A stretch of DNA of 64,000 nucleotides, taken from Ruegeria atlantica. Its GTDB lineage: Bacteria > Pseudomonadota > Alphaproteobacteria > Rhodobacterales > Rhodobacteraceae. The notes beneath the pieces were generated by a model that saw nothing but the letters and a program-made list of their open reading frames with translations, was not told the DNA's origin and did not search any database. Positions 46,792 through 54,972 of the stretch are shown one piece after another (position 1 is the first letter of the stretch; each line of letters opens with the position of its first letter). The position numbers were made by a program, and so were the translations under genes. Location of the stretch: the NCBI RefSeq assembly GCF_013033965.1, contig NZ_WQFE01000008.1, positions 62,001-126,000 of the forward strand, written 5' to 3'.

Positions 46792-47451
46792 TCAAGAATC
46801 TTGCCCGACTCCGGATGGGAGAAAGATCACCGTCTGTTGATTGGAACAGGCGAAGTAACCCATAAGCCCATCGTTTCTGGCCGTGTCGGGTACAGAATCT
46901 GACACACTTTCGTCGGTGCACCCCCCTCTGAACGTCGACATCATCTGACGCTCGTAACCCATCTGCATCGGCCCATGGTCGCGCAGTACAAGGTGAATTT
47001 CTGCGCCAGATTGCGCTAGTCCGTTTCCAAACCAGGCATTTGTCAGCTCGCCCAACGGCTGGAATGTCGCAAAATGGGCGGCTCCACTGAGGTCTGCAAT
47101 GGTCCCATCTGCGAAACCCAGATCTGATTTTACCATGGTAGATGAGCCAAGCACGTCAGTGCTTGGACAGGGCGTCGCGCTGCAATTCGATGGATCGTTT
47201 ATTGCGACAAACCACATCGTATAGACGTGCCCCGGTTCAAGTTCCTTGGTCTTCACATCAACAAAGATGCCATCCTCAGACCGAACCATCGTTCCTGTGG
47301 CCCCTTGAACCTCCCGGACTTCGCCCTGAGACCTGTGCGTGTTCACAGAGGCTTGTTGCAGATGTAGGTCCATAGCGTGGGTCTGCGTTGCCATGACTGC
47401 GGCACCAACCACAAGCATTTGGGCTAGAATAGACTTTGACACTTGTCTCAA
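46792..47451 (-). CDS. Secreted protein of unknown function
   Basis: The product of about 219 residues has an N-terminal signal peptide (LAQMLVVGAAVMATQTHA), then a beta-rich body with YTMWFVAINDP near 80 and GAEIHLVLRDHGP near 150. It is predicted periplasmic or extracellular. TTG 47451 is preferred, since AGGAG is seven bases upstream. It lies 32 bp downstream of the peroxiredoxin gene on the same strand, so may be induced with it. I do not recognise the family. Confidence 0.72.
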   Translation of the reverse strand: MRQVSKSILAQMLVVGAAVMATQTHAMDLHLQQASVNTHRSQGEVREVQGATGTMVRSEDGIFVDVKTKELEPGHVYTMWFVAINDPSNCSATPCPSTDVLGSSTMVKSDLGFADGTIADLSGAAHFATFQPLGELTNAWFGNGLAQSGAEIHLVLRDHGPMQMGYERQMMSTFRGGCTDESVSDSVPDTARNDGLMGYFACSNQQTVIFLPSGVGQDS

Positions 47452-47483
47452 CTTAATTCTCCTGTGTTTCAAATCTGGTTTGG

Positions 47484-48137
47484 TTATCGAGGCTGATCAA
47501 CGACACGCATGTAGGGTTTGATCGTTTGCCACCCTTCAGGGTAGCGCTTTCGCGCATCTTCGTCGGTGACCCATGGCAGGATCATCACCGGTTCACCCGG
47601 TTGCCAGCCTGCGGGTGTGCCCACATCATGTCGCGCTGTCAGAAGGATTGCGTCGACGACCCGGAGGACTTCTTCGAAGTTCCGACCTGCCGTCATTGGA
47701 TAGGTCATCGCCATCTGAAGCCGCTTGTCGGGTGAGACAAGAAACGTGCTGCGGATGGTGAACAGGTCCTGCGCAGTCCTGCTTTTGAGATCGAACTCTG
47801 CGGATGCCGGGATCATGTCATAGAGTTTGGCGACTTGCAGATCCGTATCCGCGATAATCGGATATCTTGGGCGGGCGCCTTGAGTTTCTTCGATATCACC
47901 GGACCACCTGATGTGATCCTCTACACTGTCGGTGCCCAGTCCGATGACTTTGACACCACGCTCGGTGAAATCGGCATGGTATCGCGCCATTGATCCGAGT
48001 TCGGTCGTACAGATCGGCGTGAAGTCCTTTGGATGGCTGAACAACAGGCACCAGTCCTGTCCGATCCAATCGTGAAACCGGATTTCACCCGCCGTGCTAT
48101 CGGCCGAGAAATCCGGCACCTTGTCTCCAAGTTTCAT
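47484..48137 (-). CDS. 1-Cys peroxiredoxin (Prx6 type)
   Basis: The 217-residue Prx6-type enzyme has the peroxidatic Cys43 in HPKDFTPICTTELG and the Prx6 C-terminal WQPGEPVMILPWVTDEDARKRYPEG. It reduces hydrogen peroxide and alkyl hydroperoxides. It is divergent from the AraC-family gene across 130 bp and precedes the secreted-protein gene. Confidence 0.92.
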   Translation of the reverse strand: MKLGDKVPDFSADSTAGEIRFHDWIGQDWCLLFSHPKDFTPICTTELGSMARYHADFTERGVKVIGLGTDSVEDHIRWSGDIEETQGARPRYPIIADTDLQVAKLYDMIPASAEFDLKSRTAQDLFTIRSTFLVSPDKRLQMAMTYPMTAGRNFEEVLRVVDAILLTARHDVGTPAGWQPGEPVMILPWVTDEDARKRYPEGWQTIKPYMRVVDQPR

Positions 48138-48267
48138 TGTGCTTCCTTTCAGTATCCGGGGTCTTAGTAGGCCCGGATACGAGGTAGACCTTTTGGAATT
48201 TCTGCTGAATGATCGTCTGACCGGAATTCATTGCCGATTTGCCGGAAGTCAGATCGCGAGGACTTTG

Positions 48268-49218
48268 ATGGACGCTTTGTCGGAAATTCTTCGTTCAGCA
48301 CGGCTGACAGGTGGCGTTTTTCTTCATGCGGAGTTTTCCGAACCCTGGTGTGTGTCTTCGGCTCTGAAAGCATCCGATTGCAGCCACTATCTGGGTCCCG
48401 CGGATCAAATGGTTCTTTTTCATTATGTGTTGGAAGGCTGTCTGACCGTGATCGACGCAGAAAAAAACGCCCACATATTCTTGCCCGGGCAAGCGGTTAT
48501 TCTTCCCCGTAATGACCCTCACCTTTTGAAAGGTCAGCAACCGGCTACAACCGTTCCGGCATTGGATGTGACTGACCGAAATGGACCTGAAGAGCTGATG
48601 GTCATCAGACATGGCGGAGGTGGTGAAAAAACCAGAATTGTGTGCGGGTTCCTAGGAGGGCGTGGGCTTCAGCATGATCCGCTTTTGAACGCTTTGCCAC
48701 CCGTGTTTCGATATAATGGACTAGAGTGTCGTTCCGGGTCCTTGGTGAAAACAACCTTAAAGTATGCGGCAACGGAAATGTCCGACGGCCAGCTTGGATC
48801 AGAGGCTACACTCGCAAGGATATCCGAGCTTCTGTTTGTCGAAGCCGTTCGAGACTACATCTCAAATTCCAAGAGCGGTGGGTTGCTTGACGCTCTCAAA
48901 GACCGTGCTGTCAGCAGAGCTATTGGATTGATCCACCGGTATCCGGGGAGGAGATGGGTTGTCGAAACGCTAGCGCAGGAATGCGCGGTTTCGCGTACCG
49001 TGCTGACCGAAAGATTCAATCATCTGCTTGGCTGTTCACCTAGGGAATTTGTACAAAACACCTGTATGCAGCTTGCGGCTCGCGGTCTTGCTGAACAGCA
49101 GTTGAACATCGCAGATGCAGCAGAGCGGGCCGGATATGCATCAGAAGCGGCGTTTAGCCGGGCCTTTAAGCGTCATTTTGGCGTTTCGCCTTCAGAGTGG
49201 AGAAAAGAAAACACTTAG
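48268..49218 (+). CDS. AraC-family regulator with cupin_6 N-terminus
   Basis: The 316-residue regulator has an N-terminal cupin-like sensing domain (VFLHAEFSEPWCVSSAL, VLEGCLTVIDAEKNAHIFLPGQAVILPRNDPH). The C-terminal AraC HTH pair runs from about 212, with LAQECAVSRTVLTERFNHLLGCSPREFVQ and YASEAAFSRAFKRHFGVSPSEWRK. Start 48268 follows GAGGA seven bases upstream. Its orientation suggests it controls the divergent peroxiredoxin gene. Confidence 0.85.
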   Translation: MDALSEILRSARLTGGVFLHAEFSEPWCVSSALKASDCSHYLGPADQMVLFHYVLEGCLTVIDAEKNAHIFLPGQAVILPRNDPHLLKGQQPATTVPALDVTDRNGPEELMVIRHGGGGEKTRIVCGFLGGRGLQHDPLLNALPPVFRYNGLECRSGSLVKTTLKYAATEMSDGQLGSEATLARISELLFVEAVRDYISNSKSGGLLDALKDRAVSRAIGLIHRYPGRRWVVETLAQECAVSRTVLTERFNHLLGCSPREFVQNTCMQLAARGLAEQQLNIADAAERAGYASEAAFSRAFKRHFGVSPSEWRKENT

Positions 49219-49832
49219 GACTTCTTCAAGTGCTGCACTAAGATAGTCACAGCGTAGAAAGGCCAAACTTGCCATGCCCAGAAACGGGGGGTAAGCTTTT
49301 GCACCCGACCATATTTTCCGCAGCATCAGGCAAGTTCGCTTCACTCCTGACATTCTGCGCAACTCGCGTCAGCGACTGGTGGCAGCCCAAAACGGACGTT
49401 CACCACATGGCAACCCAGTGGCAGATTTGTCTGAATAAAATCGATAGAGTGTGCGGGCTGCTACAGGGGAATGGAGTATGGCAGTTTCAGGAATTCTTCC
49501 AGGCGTTCGAATACCAAAATGGCTGGATTGGTATCTCAGCTATGGTTTCGATGGAAATCGCAACGCCGGAAGCGCAGGCAGCTGACCGCAAATTTTTCAG
49601 CCTGTGAGGAACGGTCAATTCGTTTTGTTTATTGGGCTTTATCAATACCACGATGCATCGATGTGGCCCACAAGCACAGCTCTTGCCCCTGAAGAGCGAC
49701 GTGATCGGGCTTTGGTGTATTCAGTATCAAAGGAATGACCACCAGTATTGAATGCACCAATTAGGCGTGGATTGCGCGATACAGGGCGGCCGCGCAATCA
49801 TCATCAATCAGTGGGTTTTTGGGCACCTCTAG
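49219..49832. other. Intergenic stretch without a confident gene
   Basis: About 614 bp. A 112-codon TTG-start open frame at 49269-49607 on the plus strand has no ribosome site, no family match by eye and mixed codon choice, so it was not called. No repeat of the 77-bp family was seen in it. Confidence 0.5.
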
Positions 49833-50258
49833 TCACGACGGTACCGCGTCGGTTGCATATTGAGACAGGAATTCCTCTGAGGGTGGGATCTGGGTGATGA
49901 CATCGATCAGTACCCCGTTTGGATCGCGATAAATCGCATGGCGTTGGCCAAACGGCTCGCTCACAAGTGACTTTGCGACAGGAACTCCTTCCGACCGAAG
50001 TCGTTCGTCCACTTTGTCGACATCCTCGACTTCAAAGTTGAGGATCATACCCTTAGACGCACCGCGGGAAACCTCTGGGATCGTCTCGTGATCCGACTGG
50101 ACGATCGCGAGATTGACCGACGGATCCACTTCACTTTGTAGATGCACATACCAATCCGCCTCGAACGCCGCGCGGAAGCCAAAGTGACGTTTGTAGAACT
50201 CTGCTGTCTCAGAAACCGTTTCAGACTGAATGACCGGGTAATATTGAGTGACACGCAT
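49833..50258 (-). CDS. VOC-superfamily (glyoxalase/bleomycin resistance-like) protein
   Basis: The 141-residue protein has VIQSETVSETAEFYKRHFGFRAAFEADWYVHL at the N-terminus and a paired beta-alpha-beta-beta-beta pattern typical of VOC folds, with MILNFEVEDVDKVDERL and PFGQRHAIYRDPNGVLIDVITQ. Its ligand is unknown. It diverges from a TetR-family gene, with two palindromic sites between them, so its expression is probably TetR-controlled. Confidence 0.88.
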   Translation of the reverse strand: MRVTQYYPVIQSETVSETAEFYKRHFGFRAAFEADWYVHLQSEVDPSVNLAIVQSDHETIPEVSRGASKGMILNFEVEDVDKVDERLRSEGVPVAKSLVSEPFGQRHAIYRDPNGVLIDVITQIPPSEEFLSQYATDAVPS

Positions 50259-50277
50259 ATTCTTGATCTCCCTAACT

Positions 50278-50296
50278 TACATGCAATTTGTATGTA
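50278..50296. promoter_or_regulatory. TetR operator-like palindrome 1
   Basis: TACATGCAATTTGTATGTA is a 19-bp near-perfect palindrome, 20 bp from the VOC start. Confidence 0.75.
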
Positions 50297-50311
50297 TCAT
50301 AAATTTGCAAA

Positions 50312-50330
50312 TACATGCAAGATGTATGTA
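50312..50330. promoter_or_regulatory. TetR operator-like palindrome 2
   Basis: TACATGCAAGATGTATGTA differs from palindrome 1 at two positions in the centre. The two are 34 bp apart, about three helical turns, in the 105-bp gap between the VOC and TetR genes. Confidence 0.78.
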
Positions 50331-50363
50331 AGATGTTTGCAATGATATTCGGAGCCATTAGTC

Positions 50364-50957
50364 TTGACCGCAGAAAAAACCGCCCGCCGCAGCCAGGCAG
50401 ACCGGCGCGCCGAAACGCGCGCTAAACTCATAGAGGCTGCCCGTGAACTGTTTGTGGATTCGGGATTTTCCGATACTGCAACCCCAGACATCGTGCGTAA
50501 GGCCAGCGTAACCCGCGGCGCGCTGTATCATCATTTCAAGGACAAGGCTGACCTTTTCCGCGCCGTCGCAGAAGAGGAGGCCAAAGCAATCTCGCGCCAC
50601 ATTGACCAGGAAACGCGCAATGTTGCCGATCCCGAACAGGCCATGGTGACTGGATCGAATGCCTTTTTCGATGCGATGTTGGTTCCAGGTCGGGTGCGCC
50701 TACTTATGGAAGAGGCCCCAGCGGTATTAGGGCACAGCGCTGCTGTCGCGTTGACCCGGGCCAATGGAACAGAAGAACTTCATGAAGGACTTTCGCGGGC
50801 ACTTCCTGAGCATACATCAAAACACATCGATGCTTTGACCAATCTGTTGTCGGCCGCGTTCGATCGAGCCGCTCTTGAGATCACCTATGGCGGCGATCCA
50901 GAGGTCTACAAAGAGGTTATGCACCATTTGATTGGTGAAGTGCTCAAGGGAAAATAG
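50364..50957 (+). CDS. TetR/AcrR-family transcriptional regulator
   Basis: The 197-residue regulator has an N-terminal HTH (ETRAKLIEAARELFVDSGFSDTATPDIVRKASVTRGALYHHFKDKADLF, residues 18-65) and a C-terminal helical ligand-binding domain. TTG at 50364 is the start, with GGAG about eleven bases upstream and no better ATG in frame. It likely represses itself and the divergent VOC gene through the two palindromes at 50278 and 50312. Confidence 0.9.
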   Translation: MTAEKTARRSQADRRAETRAKLIEAARELFVDSGFSDTATPDIVRKASVTRGALYHHFKDKADLFRAVAEEEAKAISRHIDQETRNVADPEQAMVTGSNAFFDAMLVPGRVRLLMEEAPAVLGHSAAVALTRANGTEELHEGLSRALPEHTSKHIDALTNLLSAAFDRAALEITYGGDPEVYKEVMHHLIGEVLKGK

Positions 50958-51009
50958 CAGACCTCGGATGCCGCGCAGTAAGGATCCCTGCCCTTCATTC
51001 CGTGAACTA

Positions 51010-51084
51010 CGGCCCAAACGGTCATTCGATCGTGCTCCTGGTTTCTGCGGTCGCGGCCTGCGTAGCGGTCGTTCGCTGCAATTG
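51010..51084 (+). repeat. Dispersed intergenic repeat, copy C
   Basis: About 75 bp, starting CGGCCCAAACGGTCATTCGA and ending GGTCGTTCGCTGCAATTGC. It lies 52 bp downstream of the TetR gene in a 376-bp gap (50958-51333), which otherwise has no gene. Confidence 0.6.
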
Positions 51085-51333
51085 CAAAATTGGAGACCGA
51101 GTGGACTCACAGATCCTGGGCAAAGCTGAAATTCAACTTCAGGCGCCGAACGACTGCAATCTAGAAATTGACGAACTTCCAGAGCGTGGTTTCGATTGTC
51201 AGGCAGCTCGAACGAAAGCAGCAGCAGCAAGCTCTATTTCGTAAGGCAAATGGAATAACTGGCTGCGCCGTCAATCTAAATCAGAAGTTTGAATCATAAC
51301 CGCCAAACGGAGAACTTACATGACGACACCGTT

Positions 51334-52146
51334 TCATAACTGGCTGAGCTCACGACTGGCGGACATGATCTGAGCTTGTTTCAACGCCGTTTGTGGAACG
51401 TGGTCGTGAGAAAAGTGCCAGAATTGCTTCTTTCTCATTCCCTCCAAAACGCACTCGGCAACAGTTTCAGGATCCATACCGTTAGCCACAACCTCGGCTG
51501 CCTCTTTCTTAATTGCCTTAGTTTTCTCTGCTACCGCGACTTCTCTTCGAGCTGCCACGGGACGTTCCCCCTCGACAAGATGAGTGCGCGTAGCGCCTGG
51601 GCAAAGAACTGAAGAAGTGACACTGGAACCAGATGCCCGCAAATCTCGTTCAAGCGATTGCATCAATCCGACAACTGCAAATTTCGATGTGTTGTATGCG
51701 GCAAGAAAGGGCACCCCGTAGAGGCCCGCCTCTGATGCAGTCGCATAGATATGACCTTCTTTCTGAGCCTCAAACAACGGTAGAAAAACATGTACACCGT
51801 GAATAACACCCCACAGGTTGACGGACAGGACCCATTCCCATTCCTCAATAGTCGTCTCTTGCGTCGCGGCAAACGGACCCACCCCGGCGTTGTTGCACAG
51901 CAAATGGGCCGCACCAAAAGCACGTATCGTCTCGTCTGCCACATGCTGAACGTCTTCAAGGTTCGAGACATCCGCTTCTACTATGATTGAATTGCCAATC
52001 AATGAGGACGCCGTTTCTTCCAGCGGAGGTTCGTGGTGTCCTACCAAAACTAGGTTCATACCCGCGTTAGAAAGAACCCGAGCAAGACCGCGTCCGATAC
52101 CGCTGCCAGCTCCTGTAACAACCGCCGTTTTCTCTATGGTGTCCAT
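51334..52146 (-). CDS. Short-chain dehydrogenase/reductase, accessory region
   Basis: The 270-residue SDR has TGAGSGIGRGLARVL near 11, NNAGVGPFAAT near 88 and the YNTSK catalytic pair near 160. The C-terminus (FWHFSHDHVPQTALKQAQIM) is like a large SDR subfamily often annotated as hypothetical dehydrogenases. It stands alone, with the small DUF3303-like gene upstream on the same strand. Confidence 0.85.
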   Translation of the reverse strand: MDTIEKTAVVTGAGSGIGRGLARVLSNAGMNLVLVGHHEPPLEETASSLIGNSIIVEADVSNLEDVQHVADETIRAFGAAHLLCNNAGVGPFAATQETTIEEWEWVLSVNLWGVIHGVHVFLPLFEAQKEGHIYATASEAGLYGVPFLAAYNTSKFAVVGLMQSLERDLRASGSSVTSSVLCPGATRTHLVEGERPVAARREVAVAEKTKAIKKEAAEVVANGMDPETVAECVLEGMRKKQFWHFSHDHVPQTALKQAQIMSASRELSQL

Positions 52147-52254
52147 CTAATCTGCTTTCACTGAATTGTAGCTGCTTCCAACAATATATGGCGCAAAACA
52201 CCTTCACCAAGCAGCATTCCGATTGAATTCGTATCAGAGCCCATAGCATCGAAG

Positions 52255-52542
52255 TCAGTCGTTGGGATTAGGTTTCAATGGGAGAAGTTTGAGGACGTCC
52301 TCACCACTCAAAACCGGTGCGATGTGGTCAACGGCCAAGTCAGTCCAGCCGCTTAGCAGCTTCGCCAGCACTGATGCGTCGTCCGCCTCAACAATACCCC
52401 ACCCTTCCAAAAGAGTGGTCGAGAACCATGGACCGGATACGGACTGCACTCCGTCGGGGATACCGTCACCGGCATTCATGAACCGCTTTAGCGCAGTGTC
52501 GCGGGTTTCTGGAGTGAACTCAAAATGAATGTGAAAATACAC
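52255..52542 (-). CDS. DUF3303-like small protein
   Basis: The 95-residue product starts MYFHIHFEFTPETRDTALKRF and has GPWFSTTLLEGWGIVEADDASVLAKLLSGWTDL near 40-70, the DUF3303 (dimeric alpha-beta barrel-like) pattern. Function unknown. It lies 108 bp upstream of the SDR gene and may be co-transcribed. Confidence 0.78.
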   Translation of the reverse strand: MYFHIHFEFTPETRDTALKRFMNAGDGIPDGVQSVSGPWFSTTLLEGWGIVEADDASVLAKLLSGWTDLAVDHIAPVLSGEDVLKLLPLKPNPND

Positions 52543-53047
52543 AGTTTGATCCTCGGTTTTATAAGGGTTTGGAGTAGCTTTGCATCAAGACAATTTGGAG
52601 ATGATTTTGTAGCTCAACCGCCCTGTTTTGTCATCATTCAGCTTACAGGTGGTTTGTTCCGAATTTTCAGCCAGAGGGGCGTACGATTGCAAAAGACATT
52701 AACACCGTTCTCGAAAAACCTACTTGTTTGAACCTAGAGTAGGATTGTTAGGATTGCCCGACAGATTTCGGCCGAAGGCCATGATGGTTAGCACAGCGGC
52801 TAACATTAGAGCCTATAGCACCACTCTGGTGGATCAACTACTCTGCATGGATCTTCTTCACAGGAACGACCTAATTACCGAAGTCCTGAGCCTAAACATT
52901 GTCGCAGCAACACCAACAATTGAATCAAACAATGTCAGACTTCAACATACCCGTCAGAATTTGACGGCATGTTTTCTGGCTTTCAGGTTTTGGTTTTTTG
53001 TCACTAACTTAGGTGATAGAATGTAGATGCACACTGAGGGGCTTCAG
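52543..53047. other. Intergenic stretch upstream of the nitrile hydratase operon
   Basis: About 505 bp, AT-rich, no confident gene. A 100-codon frame at 52724 looks non-coding. It holds a palindrome at 52944-52973 and a T-rich tract near 52988 (TTTTGGTTTTTTG), so the operon promoter is expected here. Confidence 0.6.
52944..52973. promoter_or_regulatory. Palindrome upstream of nthA
   Basis: AACAT, two bases, CCGTCA, five bases, TGACGG, one base, ATGTT forms a near-perfect extended inverted repeat about 75 bp before nthA. It may be an operator for the nitrile hydratase operon, or a terminator, since TTTTC partly follows. Confidence 0.55.
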
Positions 53048-53695
53048 ATGAAAGTACCCAAGGAGACCAAAAAGATCATGGAACTTGAGAAGGAACTGCA
53101 TTCGCATCTTCCTTCCGATCCGGCTCTGCGGGTCAAAGCGCTTGAGAGCCTGTTGGTCGAAAAGGGTCTGCTTAACAGCGCAACAATCGACCGTTGGATT
53201 GAAGTATTCAGCGACGAGGTAGGCCCAAAGAATGGGGCACGCGTCGTTGCCAAAGCCTGGTCCGATGAAGCCTTCAAGAAACACCTCATGGCTGACGCCA
53301 GAAAGGCAGTCGATGAATTGGGTTTTCCAAGACTCGAAGCCAACAATTTGGTGGTCGTTGAGAACACGCCCAAGCGGCATAACGTTGTCGTTTGTACCCT
53401 GTGTTCGTGCTATCCGTGGGCAATAATGGGATTACCGCCGACTTGGTACCGGTCCTTTGAATATCGCTCGCGCGTGGTGCGTGATCCGCGCGGCGTGCTT
53501 AGGGAGTTCGGCTTAGAACTGGACGATGATGTTGAGGTCAGGGTGTGGGACAGCAACGCGGATGTTCGCTACATGGTGTTGCCCGAGCGCCCCCCCGATT
53601 CCGAGGGACTAAATGAAGCTGAGCTTGCGGCCCTCGTGTCGCGCGATGCAATGGTCGGTACCGCCAAAGTAACCACCACAGAGCAAGGGAACTGA
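53048..53695 (+). CDS. nthA: Nitrile hydratase alpha subunit, cobalt type
   Basis: The 215-residue subunit has the metal-binding VVCTLCSCYPW: Cys116, Cys119, Ser120 and Cys121, with Thr117 (CTLCSC), which marks cobalt-type enzymes; iron types have CSLCSC. It hydrates nitriles to amides together with NthB. GAGGGG lies upstream of ATG 53048; another ATG at 53027 is weaker. The 3' end is three bases before nthB. Confidence 0.95.
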   Translation: MKVPKETKKIMELEKELHSHLPSDPALRVKALESLLVEKGLLNSATIDRWIEVFSDEVGPKNGARVVAKAWSDEAFKKHLMADARKAVDELGFPRLEANNLVVVENTPKRHNVVVCTLCSCYPWAIMGLPPTWYRSFEYRSRVVRDPRGVLREFGLELDDDVEVRVWDSNADVRYMVLPERPPDSEGLNEAELAALVSRDAMVGTAKVTTTEQGN

Positions 53696-53698
53696 GCT

Positions 53699-54355
53699 AT
53701 GGATGGCATCCACGACATGGGTGGTATGCACGGTTTCGGGCCAGTTGATCCATCGCGTGAGCAGCCATTTTCAAAGACCGAGTGGCGCGCCCGTATGTTT
53801 TGTCTTGAGTTGTCTTATACACAACCTGGCGGATTCAACGTCGACTGGTTGCGCCATGTTCTGGAATGCATACCGCCCGATGTTTACCTGACAAGCGATT
53901 ATTTTGATCGTTGGTATTGGCGCGATGTTGGCGTTCTGGCCAACGTGGGCTGGGTAAGCATCGACGAATTGGCCAGCGGTGTGGCAACTAGTCGGCCGCA
54001 GGACGTAGGTGATCCACTGCCACCCGAGGCGGTTTCAGTAATGCTCGAACAGGGTCTCGACAGCCGTCGCGATGTCGCGGACCCACCGGCTTTCAAGCCA
54101 GGTGACCGGGTCCGCGCTAAATTTCATTCGCCACTCGGAGCAACGCGTCTGCCTCGCTACGTGCGTGGGCATGTCGGTGTGATTGAGCAATACCACGGCT
54201 GGCACGTTTTGCCCGACGCCAACGCCGTTGGCGACGAAAGACCTGAACCGCTGTATAGTGTCGGCTTTCTCGCTCAAGATCTGTGGAGCGATGCTGCGGC
54301 TCCTGGGGACAAGGTCTTTCCTTGCTTGTGGGAGAGCTACCTTGAACGAGAATAA
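53699..54355 (+). CDS. nthB: Nitrile hydratase beta subunit
   Basis: The 218-residue subunit starts MDGIHDMGGMHGFGPV, a hallmark of NthB, and has the C-terminal SH3-like domain (FKPGDRVRAKFHSPLGATRLPRYVRGHVGVIE). It completes the active-site pocket. Its 3' end overlaps the TTG-start accessory gene by 14 bases. Confidence 0.95.
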   Translation: MDGIHDMGGMHGFGPVDPSREQPFSKTEWRARMFCLELSYTQPGGFNVDWLRHVLECIPPDVYLTSDYFDRWYWRDVGVLANVGWVSIDELASGVATSRPQDVGDPLPPEAVSVMLEQGLDSRRDVADPPAFKPGDRVRAKFHSPLGATRLPRYVRGHVGVIEQYHGWHVLPDANAVGDERPEPLYSVGFLAQDLWSDAAAPGDKVFPCLWESYLERE

Positions 54356-54689
54356 GACATTGCGGCCCGTGAGCCCGAAACTAACCGAACCTTGGCAGGC
54401 TGAGGTGCTTGCCCTTTCAATTGCGCTTCAAGAAATGGGACATTATTCACCCGCCGAGTGGGCGACTATCCTGGCCGCTGAGATCGAAAAAGCACGCGTT
54501 GCTGGCGATCCGGCCGATGGCAGCACTTACTACAGTCACGTCCTTGCGGCACTGGAGCGTATTGTTGCTGAAAACGCGCTCGTTCCTAGTGAAGCACTTC
54601 AGCAAAGACGCACCGACTGGGAAGACGCCTATAGGCGGACACCCCATGGCCAGCCAGTCACTCTACCAGAGGACCCTGCTACGGGTTAG
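54342..54689 (+). CDS. Nitrile hydratase accessory protein
   Basis: The 115-residue protein is similar to the N-terminal part of NthB and to NhlE-like activators (PKLTEPWQAEVLALSIALQEMGHYSPAEWATILAAEI). In cobalt nitrile hydratases such proteins load cobalt into the alpha subunit and exchange it with the beta subunit by self-subunit swapping. TTG 54342 is the start; GGAGAG is seven bases upstream. The overlap with nthB indicates coupling. Confidence 0.85.
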   Translation: MNENKTLRPVSPKLTEPWQAEVLALSIALQEMGHYSPAEWATILAAEIEKARVAGDPADGSTYYSHVLAALERIVAENALVPSEALQQRRTDWEDAYRRTPHGQPVTLPEDPATG

Positions 54690-54972
54690 ATACTCGTATT
54701 CCCGTCGCAAAAAGGGGTTTAGTTGTCTGGAATGGTGCCAACTTCTTCTGGGTTGGCTCTTTGCGACGGGCATAGTGCACGCACTAATTGAACGTCCGAT
54801 CCAACCACGTCCCTGGCAAAGAGCGCGAAGATCAATAGCGTCACTTGTGGCCCAAAACTGCTGGTCCGAGTGTCACGACAATTCTGCTATATTAGCCGAA
54901 GAACCAAGGGCATTTTTATTATCGGTACCTTCACACCAAATCTAAGACGTGTATCCACAGCGAGGTATGCTC

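Noticed and set aside
49269-49607. 112-codon TTG-start frame in the gap after the AraC gene
   Set aside because: No ribosome site, mixed composition and no recognisable fold. It might be a decayed gene but cannot be supported.
52988-53002. Shared T-rich word (TTTTGGTTTTTTGTCACT-like) near 52990 and near 60990 as a repeat
   Set aside because: Only about 16-18 bases match and both lie in AT-rich DNA, so chance is likely.
54409-54945. 178-codon frame overlapping the nitrile hydratase accessory gene in another frame
   Set aside because: The accessory gene has family likeness and a ribosome site; the other frame runs into the AT-rich gap and has neither.
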